A stretch of DNA of 20,932 bases from an uncultured Bacteroidales bacterium (GTDB lineage Bacteria; Bacteroidota; Bacteroidia; Bacteroidales; Paludibacteraceae): assembly GCA_946184195.1 (NCBI GenBank), contig CAMHEP010000013.1, positions 1 to 20,932 on the forward strand, in the 5' to 3' direction. A model generated the notes under the pieces. It was not told the origin of the DNA. It ran no database searches and saw only the letters and a program-made list of their open reading frames with translations. A program made the position numbers and the translations under genes. Each line of letters starts with the position of its first letter. Position 1 is the first letter of the stretch. Below, one piece after another: positions 8,801 through 18,500 of this stretch.

Positions 8801-9490
8801 ACAGTTTTCTATGGATTGCACGAGAAGGATACCATTCGTATCCCCGTTCCCAAGGGAGCAGAGCCGGGCACCTATGATATTGATGTCATCTTCGATACCA
8901 TCATCGGTGGCGCTATCTGGGGACAAAACGCCTTCCATACTTCCATCACCTTGACCTACGATTCTTCGGTAATCTTCCACCGTTGGAATGAGAACGCCAT
9001 CATCTCACTTAAGAATGGCAAGACGGCTAAGAAGGCGGATGGCTCTGACTATCAAGGCTACGAGTTCACAGAGTTCCAATGGTTACGCAATGGAGAGGAG
9101 ATCCCCGGTGCTACTGACTCTTACATGGAACAGTCTGGCAAACTCGTCATGTCCGATCGCTTCCGCTTACGTCTTCTCCGTGCCGATGGCTCACGGTTCA
9201 CTACTTGCGCTTATGTGCCGGGGACTGCAACTCCTGCTCAGAAAATGCGTATTGAGGGAATAGATAACGTGGTGCTCACACCTACGGCACCGGCTGCTGG
9301 ATCCGATATGCAACTGATGCTGAGTGACGATGCACATGTGGAAATCTATTCGTTGATGGGGAATATACTTTTGAGTCAGGATTATCCTACTGGCATGCAT
9401 TCTATAGCAGCTCCTTCTGTGGCGGGAGTATACATTATGACCATATGGACACAAGGTGAACGTTTGACTCTTCATGTGCAAGTTCATTGA
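5876..9490 (+). CDS. Large secreted multidomain T9SS cargo protein (J/MAM-like, Fn3, Ig/PKD-like domains)
   Basis: A 1204-aa exported protein of unknown function, probably a surface adhesin or binding protein. Order of parts: a signal peptide (1 to about 24, MKKIYTFVFS... ending SAQA); a jelly-roll 'choice-of-anchor J'-like domain (about 26-208, starting LPYQMNFE and ending CIDNIVITN); one Fn3 domain (209-298, CKRPTDI...VRGIC...VVFCP); a large aromatic-rich domain (about 299-527) with an acidic EYPTGHDDEEMPRF stretch; an Ig-like part (about 528-605); a PKD-like part (about 605-715); two GCDS repeats (cysteines at 754 and 814); further beta-rich sequence with an Ig-like FQWLRNGEEIPGA segment; and a C-terminal T9SS sorting domain (about 1124-1204). 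No catalytic motif was seen. It lies 72 bases before the giant adhesin gene, which shares its domain types, so the two probably act at the same surface. Function is inferred from domains only. Confidence 0.9.
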   Translation: MKKIYTFVFSLVLSFLSSALSAQAVSLPYQMNFEANESAELANWVLNPGATAEMKTRDRWVVGSSVHSAGRQALYISVNGQDARFDTIPNVQFAFRQILLPLGQYDLSFDWMCEGSDVSSLYVGFTDFSGVIFQARDLVGALTQVVRARMLSSFSGLNGVNTWQNASLKVQSDGVTVQTLVFAWVSNNTTASTNISACIDNIVITNANCKRPTDIVAVVESCDTVRVSWTGTSSKYEFEHRAAGASSWVTKRDIPANGTQGTVVLTNMSEGSYDFRVRGICSPDTSAWTYLSGFVVFCPETHCVNFTDLTAPTVTCTYGTTTYTSGYYNDPNNRNHAYDHVGVIDFGPDQIESRHTVNWDKTATDPRTGGRLPLIPSGGYASVRLGNWEYGNGAESITYDYVVDETSAVLLLQYAVVLEYPTGHDDEEMPRFVLEILDENGNLLDPTCGVRNFFAKEADGVNWFSYNPSSSSYSSYYDQVVYKPWTTVGLNLLQLGINEGDHIKVRLTTYDCFLSGHYGYAYFTLDCAKATIETASCAKDASMVMTLVAPEGFNYQWYDEHDNALVGETTRTYLPKDDHTYRCKLTSTEESSCYFYLESRCYPRIPMPDFIPTYAAADCHNRMEMVNTSFVRVYQPDGMVDLAEACDSYYWETWGTTASGEIFQLQTSDHVSPVFDYPEEGGDFFVKLTAYLSGTCVEDTMISIHVDPIQSYDIEKDTVLCRPLNQPTFRLELDGVVISESGKYPITYKTRQGCDSIITWNVTINQSIQIQLDDTVLCYGDSIGHEGVFIGPNSGPLYTSGMWIWNHMSTVSGCDSVVMQMVDLKAPIEPQITCKGTSLDMPFHRVDLEPGETMVNLSLSGSGYDRYTISYIGGNGQYVEEQHPASDHTINNLAINEYIFSFRNNGGCEFIDTVLVGGDTVCVDEILPSAQIQCDCGTAVLWIPYEKCRPYNKARIDHASIKFAAADVVAQGFKDTVFYGLHEKDTIRIPVPKGAEPGTYDIDVIFDTIIGGAIWGQNAFHTSITLTYDSSVIFHRWNENAIISLKNGKTAKKADGSDYQGYEFTEFQWLRNGEEIPGATDSYMEQSGKLVMSDRFRLRLLRADGSRFTTCAYVPGTATPAQKMRIEGIDNVVLTPTAPAAGSDMQLMLSDDAHVEIYSLMGNILLSQDYPTGMHSIAAPSVAGVYIMTIWTQGERLTLHVQVH
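9245..9487 (+). other. T9SS type A-like C-terminal sorting domain of the 1204-aa protein
   Basis: The last 81 residues fit the type A T9SS signal: VEIYSLMGNILLSQ (the usual V-x-[IV]-[YF]-x-x-x-G pattern), then G-x-H-x-I, then GVYIMTIWTQGERLTLHVQV as final strands. In known T9SS cargo this domain directs passage through the outer membrane and is removed on surface attachment. No T9SS machinery gene lies in this window. Confidence 0.82.
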
Positions 9491-9503
9491 TGAATAGAAA
9501 CAG

Positions 9504-9533
9504 CTTGTTGATATAGTCGGATAAATAATTTTG
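9504..9533 (+). promoter_or_regulatory. Probable promoter of the giant adhesin gene
   Basis: TAATTTTG (9526-9533) is a full -7 match, with a weaker -33-like CTTG (9504-9507) at an 18-base spacing, slightly short of the usual 19-21. No terminator is visible between the preceding stop (9490) and this site, so read-through from the upstream gene is also possible. Predicted leader is about 25 bases. Confidence 0.5.
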
Positions 9534-9562
9534 AGAATAATAATTTTTAAACAACTTTGAGT

Positions 9563-12500
9563 ATGAAAAGAAGTTTACTCGCTTTAATGCTTTTGTGTTC
9601 GTTTGCTTTAACGGGTAAAGCGGCTATTAATTATTTGTTAAACGAGAGTTTTGAGTCGGGCATACCTGATGATTGGTCTCAACAGGTGCTTGGTTCTGCA
9701 TCTGCTTATTGGGTGGTGGATACTGAAAATACTTTCCCAACCGGTGCGTATGAAGGAAATCAACGGGTTGCCCTTCGTAATACTACGGGACGTACTGCTG
9801 GGTATATCACCCGTCTTATCACTCCAGCTATGGATATATCCACAGTGTACTCGCCTCAGGTGTCGTTTGCATATGCGCAACCCGCATACACAGGATATCA
9901 TGATACTTTGGTGGTATATTATCGTCTCAATACTTCTTCCTCTTGGACTCGATTGGCTACTTTTGAAGATGCCCAGTCGAATTGGACCTCCGTGACATTA
10001 GGTCTAGTTGCTACGTATGGACAGGCGACTTCTTTTCAATTGGCCTTTGAAGCACGCGAAAATATGGGACGTGGCGTTATCTTGGATGATGTCCGCATTT
10101 TCCCTGAGTCGCAGTGTACAAATCCTTACATATCGGGTACTTTGGTTGGAAGTAATTCAACAACTATCTTTTGGCAAGGTGATTTGGGACGTAACTACGA
10201 GTTAATCGTGCACACGTCTTCAATTAGTGATCTAAGTTCATTCGATACTGCCAATGCGTTTTTCTACCAGAATAACATCACTACGCTTAATAAGATGGTC
10301 ACTGGATTGAATCCATCTACGCACTATTATGCATATTTACGTTCGGATTGTGAGGATAATGCCACAGGACATACCGAGTGGACATCTGTTGATTTTACAA
10401 CAGCTGTTACATTCCCTTATCACCCTGATATGACATCCGCTTCGCTCAATAGCATGGAGCAGGTATCAGGTAACTTGGCAAAGATAGTTATGGCGGATGA
10501 CTTAAAAACAGGTTCCTCAGCATATGGTTGGTCGTATACTGCGAATACTACCGTAATGGGGACTGCACATTTCTATGGACAGGTGGATTATTCATCCACG
10601 CCGACATGGCTGGTGTTACCGCTTATTGACCTAACCGAGGTGACTGCTCCTGCTGTGGCACTATCTTTCCGTATGGCATTAACAAGTGGATCTTCCTCAA
10701 CCTCACCCTCTTCCTACCAAAATACCGCTTCATTATGGATCATGGTATCGGACGATAACGGACAAACTTGGTTAGCTCTGGATTCAATTAAATCGGCGGA
10801 TATATCAAATATATCCCAACGTTATAATTTCCTGCTCTCTGATTATATCGGTTCGTCTGTTAAATTAGCTATGGTGGCAAAGGTTAATTCTACCTCAGCG
10901 TATTTCCATGTGAGTGATATTAGTGTGGATGAATTTGATTTAACCTGTGCAGGATTGAAAGAACTCAAGGTGTTGCCTAATGCAGAGGACGCATCTGTCT
11001 CATGGAACGTAGTGGGTACTAATTACAACGCTATTGTAGTGTTGTCGTCTACTTCAGCCTATGCGGATTCATTGCAAACGTTAACGGTTTCTACGAATGC
11101 TGCTACTTTGCAGAACTTGACTCCTCAGACTACTTATTACCTCTCTGTTCGTCAGGATTGTAATACAACCGACGTGTTGCGTACATCCTTTAAGACCACC
11201 TGTATCCCTCAGACCGAGTTCCCATGGAGCGAGGATTTTGACGCCATTCCTACAGGTTACTTGAATCTGGACTGCTGGTCTAATGAACACGCGGCGGGTT
11301 CTGGCTCATCTACTTTTGAGGTGTCGTCTGCGGCTTTAGGCAATAATACATCCGGTCATTTGTTACGCTTACCCGATATGAGTCGGGGCACGCAGACGCT
11401 GCTCTCGTTGCCTATCATGTCTATCGACGAGGCGAATGCATATACCTTCTCTTTCTCCATTTATCGTAATAATTCTTATTCCGGACCGGAATATTATACG
11501 GAGGGCATTCGTGTCTTCATCAACCTCGATGGCGACACTGCTCAATCGCTGGCTTTCGTACCGCGCTTGTATTCTGTGCAGGGCGAGGGAGTGCCGGCTG
11601 AGGCGGCTGAAGGATGGTATACATATTCGTTTACTATTCCCGTAGCAGGTAATGTGCATATCTTGCTACGTGGTGAGAGCCGCTATGGATCTGCAACCAG
11701 TATAGATGACTTCTTGGTGGAGAAAATGCCTACATGTCGTAATATGGGATTGGTGACGGTTTCTGCTCTGCGTGAACATGGATTCACTCTGGACTTTCCT
11801 CCTACGAATGCATCACAGTACCAGGTAGTGGTGGCTACAGCCTTACTGGCTGATCCGAATACGTTTGCTACAAGCAATGCGGTGGTTTACCAAACAATTA
11901 GTAACTCGAATCATGTGGTCATTGACGATGCCTCCCTCTTCACATCCAATTCCTCCTACGTGGTCTACGTGCGCGGGTATTGTAGCGAGGATGACCAAAG
12001 TCTATGGGCAAGTCCCGTACTCTTCCATACTGCGTGCTCTTCAGTTGCGGTGGGCGATTTTAATGGTGAGACGTTTGATAATGAGGGATCACTCAATTGT
12101 TGGCGTACCGGTGTGTTGACCGAGGGATCACGACATATCGGTGTTTATGCTGACCGCGGATATTCTACTGCCTATGGGGCTTACTTGCGTCTCTCTCGTG
12201 AGACAGCTGACTCTACCTATGACGATGGACCATATGCCATTACTCCGAAAATAGATTTTGGTTCGGAGGATATACGTTCCTATCAGATCTCCTTCTCTGC
12301 TGCGTCTACGTCATCTGCTTCTAATAACTTGAAGCGTTTGAATGTGGCTGTGGTATCTGATCCTTCAGACCTTAGTGATATCTATATCGCTCGTAGTATA
12401 GTCTTGCCCTATGCAGCTGATTCAGCGGGGGAGCAGTTCTTTACTATCAATTTTACAGACTATATGGGGGATGCTTATGGCGATTATGGTCAATATATCA

Positions 12501-15500
12501 TGTTCTATGCCTCCGAGTCATCAGCTCATGATTCGGCTACCTATATCCTTATTGATAATGTCTCCTTGGAGGAGGTTTCCTCTTGCCCTCAATTGGTTGA
12601 GACATCTATTAGTGATGTCACGGTATCTTCGGCCGTGATGCATTGGGAAGAGTCCTCTGCTAATAGCTTTGAAGTTTTAGTGGCGGATTTCTTTAGTCGT
12701 GCTCCGGATACACTCTCTTCTATAGCCTTCCGTCAGGTGGTGGATTCCGATACCGCTCTCATTACCGGTTTAATGGGCACCTCTACCTATTATGCGTATG
12801 TGCGTGCTATATGTGGGGAGGGTGATACTGCCCAATGGAGTAATCCCGCGGTATTCCGTACCGCAATTGGTCTGCCCTATTATGAGGATTTTAATTATTC
12901 CGTTTTCCCCATTGGATGGACGCTGGCTAAAGGCGTGCCTTCTGGTGTATTCAATGGTGATACACTTCATGTCCTGACTTCAACATCTACCTTTGGTTGG
13001 AATTATACGGAATCTTCCAATGGTCTCTCGGCTAACCATCTCAAGATTAATATTTATAACTCTACATCGGGTGAGTGGATTATCTCGCCTATTATTGATA
13101 TGTCTGCAACTGAGGATGCGCAATTGATGTTGACTTTCGATTTTGCATATACCGATTTTAATAGTGCTTCCTCTCCCGACAATGGTTCTAATCAAGCACT
13201 CTTCTTGCTTGTCTCTACGGATGATGGGCAGTCTTGGTCAAAAGCAAACTCATGGGAATGGAGTCATAGCGATGCTACAGCGGGTACTGTCTTCAATACG
13301 TTATCAACGATACCTACTACAGGAACTACACTGCAAGTCGATTTATCACGCTTTGCTGGAGAAACTATTCGCTTGGCTTTTGCTGCTACTACCACATCTG
13401 GCGATAACGATTTCCATATTGCTAATCTGTCTCTAACTCAACATTTGGCTAACTGTGAACGTCCAACCGATTTAACACTAACTTCATTAGGTACTACATC
13501 GTTATTGGCATCGTGGTCAGGTGATACGGCTAAAGTATCTGTGCTTGAGTTGTCCAATGCTTCTGACTTCAATCCGATTTTGCGTCGTGACTCCGTGCCT
13601 GCAGGGCAATTGCTGGACACACTGGAGAATCTCAATACTTCCACACGTTATTATGCACGTGTGCGCCAAGTATGTAATGGTGGGGTTACGGTTAATTCGG
13701 CTTCTGCATCAGCTGCAACTGACTGTGCTGCAATATCCTTCTTCCCTTGGACAGACAACTTTGAGAACTATAAGGCCGGTTCTTCTTATTCTGCTACATA
13801 TGCTATGTCAGCCGACTGTTGGCGCAATGTGCATTTATCGGGTAATGGCACATCCTTATTCTATGTGTACTCGTCTACATCTGGTCAGGGTGGAAATACT
13901 TCTAATATGCTCGTTCTTCCGGATATGTCGTCAGGTACAATGACTTTGCTGGCTTTGCCCGCTATGCAGATGGAGGAGTTGGATGCTTACGAATTTAGTA
14001 TGGATATCTATCGTACTTCTTCTACGACTTATACGACCGAGGGTATTCGTATCTTTGCTTCCAATTCAGACGAGTTAGACGACTCGGCTGTTGAGTTAGC
14101 ATTTATTTCGCGTGATTATTCAACTGCAGGAACGAATGTGCCTGCCGAAACAGGAGCAGGATGGTATACCTACCATTTCTCTATTCCGCTAAGTGGTAGA
14201 GTACATATTCTTCTGCGTGGTGAGAGTCGTTATGGTAGCTCTACTTACATGGATAACTTTGCTGTTACCCAAGTTCCTCCATGCCAGAACCTCAAGACAC
14301 TCCTCGTTACACCCAATACAACGCAGGCTCAGTGTCGTGTCTCTTATGGTTCAGAGCAGTATCAGGTGTTGCTGGCTTCTACCGCTCTTCCGACTGCGTT
14401 GCTGGATACATTGTCTGATACGAACGTTCCGGAGATTATACGATTTGAGACGGTAACATCTACCTCATTCACGCTCACTGATCTCGAACCTTCTACACCT
14501 TATTATTTATACGCACGCGGCGTGTGTGATGATTCTATATATACGAATTGGATAGCCGTTCAGTTTACGACGCTATGCTTAGTAGATATTCCTTATATGG
14601 AAGATTTCGATAATGCGAGTGAGCGTAAGACACTAATAGGTAATAATACATTGCCCTCGTGCTGGGAAGAAAATTATCTTTCTGCCGAATATATCGGACG
14701 AGTATTTGATGCATCTACCATGTCGTCATCCTCTACCTATTCGTATGCATATTCAGGAACTTCTGCGTTGGGCATCAACTCCAATGCTACCAACCCCGTT
14801 TATGTATGCTTGCCTCAAATAGCAGCTTCAATGGATACTCTACGTCTGACCTTCAAAGCACGTGCTCTCTACGGCTACACGACTGCGGCAGGGAAAACAA
14901 CGATAACTAATCGTGCTACGGCATCTTATGCACATGCTATTAAAGTGGGAACGATGACGGATCCTAACGATGCTTCTACCTTCCGTCTACTGGATAACCT
15001 GATATTGAAGCAGATTCCCTCTGCACCTACTTCTTTTGATGATGACCCATCGGGAAATCAGTACTGGGAGACCTTTACTGTATATTTGGCACAGGCGGAG
15101 GGCGAGTATCTCACTTTCTGCAGTGATTATGCTATTGCCAACTTTGTGTGGATAGACGATGTGGAAGTGACTGCTATGCCGGCTTGTCCGCAACCCGCTC
15201 CTACACGTATTAAATCACAACTCATTAGTGGCAATACTGCGGATCTTGTATGGATGCCTATTGCTGATCGTTATGAGGTGTTGGTTGGAATGCATGGCTT
15301 CGATATTTCTTCTGAAGAGGGAGTCTCGTATGTGGTGGATACAGCCTATGTACATCTGGTTAACCTCCTACCTGGAACAGAATATGATTATTATATTCGT
15401 TCGTTATGTTCAGCGGATGAGTCTTCTGATTGGACTTCTGTACGTTCTTTCACGACGGCATGTTTGGCTCCTATAGGATCAGTGTTTGATTTTGAAGATA

Positions 15501-18500
15501 AAGCTAATACATACCTCATTGATGGTACAACACTCCGTATGGAGAATTGTTGGAAGGTTACCTATACGGGTACGTCCAACTCATATAAACCGCAATTGAG
15601 GACTAACTCTTCATCAATCACATATTCCTATTCAGGTGATTCTGTGCTCCAAATAGCAACCAATAGCTCTAATCATGCAGCAGTGATTATGCCAATGATT
15701 GACGCCGATCTGGACACCGTCAAGATACGTTTCATGGGACGCGCCGGTTATCAAACGCGTACGGGCTTCTCAAATGCTTCTGCAAACTATGCAAATGCCA
15801 TCAAGGTGGGTACTCTTACAGATCCTGATGATTTATCAACGTTCCACCTCGTGCGTGAATGTCATGGCGTGGCTAATACGGCGTTGGCTTCCACGGATCC
15901 GGAGGGTACTAATTATTGGCGTCAGTTTGACATTAATCTCACGGGGGCAGTAGGGCAATACATCGTTTTCCTGAGTGACTATGATGCTACCAACTATTTC
16001 TATATTGACTCTGTACAAGTGCTTCGTGCTGATGATTGTTTGCCCGTTGAAGCTCCTCAGGTAAGCGATATTACGAGCAACTCTATCTTGGTGACTATGG
16101 AACAGGGTGCAGAACTTTATCGTGTAGAGTTACTGCTCAATGGCGATGTGGTTCGTTCGGTCATAGTTGGAGATTCGGCATATGTACACTTAACTGACTT
16201 ACAGCCGCAGACAGTTTATTCTGTAGTGGCACATGTTCTTTGTAGTGCTACATCGGAGTCGCCTGCAAGCGATAGAACAATCTTTACTACCGATTGCGAA
16301 ACTCTTGCATCATTCCCATGGTATGAGGGTTTTGAGGACCTGCCTGTAGGTTCGTCTACTTCATCAGCACCGGCATGCTGGGCTTTGTTGGGGGCAAACG
16401 TTGGCAATGCTGCTATTTACGTAAGTAATACAACTGCCTATGTCAATACCGGTTCGCAGAGTCTCTATTTTAAGTCTGCTACTTCTGGTGATGCATTTGC
16501 TATACTGCCTATGGTAGATACTTTGAGCAATAAGGAGATTCACTTCTCCTACAAACATAGTACTCTTACGGGCAGTCGTCTTTCGTTAGGATATATGACC
16601 GATATCACATCCGCAGATTCGTTCGTTCAGTTAGCAGAATTTGCTCCTTCTACTACGTTCGATTCCGTGATGATCGAGTTGCGTCAAGTACCTGATTCGT
16701 TGATTGGTATAGCACGGCTGGCATTCCGTTTCACGGCTGCTGCATCTACTAATTATATTGGCATTGATGATATCACCCTGTGTTATATGCCGGAATGTGA
16801 TCGTATATGGAATATGTCAGTGTTAGATATTAGCGGTGAGGACGCGTTAGTGACATTTGATACGACGAATGCTTCTACATACCAATTCATACTCTCTACG
16901 ATACCTCTTAATCCCGATACAGTGACCATGGTGGATGGTACACGTGTCCTCCTAAAAGTAGATACGATAACCTCTGCTCCATATCATGTCGAAAATCTCA
17001 CTTCGCTCACCACTTACTATGCCTATGTACGAGGTCTTTGCGGAGGTAATAAGGCTGGGGAATGGGCACCGATGCTGACCTTCAAGACTACTTGTTCGCC
17101 GATTATGTCCTTACCGTGGACGGAGGATTTTGAGTCATATACCGCTACATCGTATTATTACAATTCCTCCACATTGGCTGACCCGTGTTGGACGAATGTG
17201 CATCTAAGCGGTACTGGTACTAACCTGTTCTATATTTATTCATCTACCAGCGGTACTGGTGGTAATACCTCAAAACAGCTCGTTTTACCGGATATGTCTG
17301 CGGGTACATTTACGAAACTCTCTTTGCCGTTGATGTATATTCCTCAGGCTGATGAGTACGGTTTTAAATTATCTATTTATCGTAATGCAAGTGGCACTAA
17401 CTATATCACGGAAGGTATACGCATCTATGCTTCACTGACCGAGAATATAGATGATTCCGCGGTGGAGATAGCTTTCATCTCTCGCAACTATACGGTAGCA
17501 GATAGTACAGCCGTACCCGCTGAAGCTGCTGCTGGTTGGTACACCTATGAGTTCCCCATCCCAATGTCGGGCAATATACATATTATCCTTCGTGGTGAGA
17601 ACCAGAATGGTTCGTCAACGTATATGGATAATTTTATGGTACGCAAATTGCCTGAATGTAGGGATGTAAAGGGACTTACGGCTAATGTCCTCTCTGATAC
17701 ATCGGCACAAGTACGTTTTGCCTTCAATGGCGCTTCCGAGTATGATGTACTCGTCACTTCTTCGCTTACTGAGGTGGATATGCTTACCCCTGATCAGATT
17801 GCATTCCGAGATACGGTAACTACCAATGTGGTGAATATCACTGGCTTGGGTGGGGCTACTACCTACTATGTTTACGTACGTGCTATGTGCTCAACAGACA
17901 CAATGGGTGATTGGTCTGCGCCAATCTCTTTCACTACACAATGCGGATTAATAACAACATTCCCGTGGACTCAGAATTTCGACCGATTAACCTCGGGAAT
18001 TCCCGCTTGTTGGGATAATAGTGAAGGCTCTACGACTACGGATTCCTACAAATGGAACTATTATGCTTCCGGACGCATAGGTGGATGCTTGCGTTTCGAT
18101 TCATATAGTAATCAAACAGGCAATACTAATATTCTGGCATTACCTCAAATGCAACTCTTTGCCCCGGCACAACTGACATTCTATTACAAGAATCCTACGG
18201 GTGGCGCTTGCTCCGTTCTTATCTCTACGGATGGTGGTCAGACAACTTCAACGTTACTGACTAATATGGAAGGAGTTTCCAACTGGACACTATATGATAT
18301 TGACCTCTCACCCTATGTGGGACAATCGATTATTATTTACTTCTCAGCGGTCAGCAACTATGGTCCGGTTAGTACTGATGCATATTTGTATTTGGATGAT
18401 GTGGCAGTTGACCTTTATGCTGCTTGCCGCACGCCGGGTAATCTTAGTGCTAATGTATTAAGTACTGAGGCGGATATCACCTTTAATGCTACAGATGCAG

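Noticed and set aside
9563..9625. Lipoprotein signal in the giant protein (cysteine at residue 12)
   Set aside because: The residues before it (MLLC) do not form a lipobox with a small residue at -1, and a normal cleavage site follows near residue 20.
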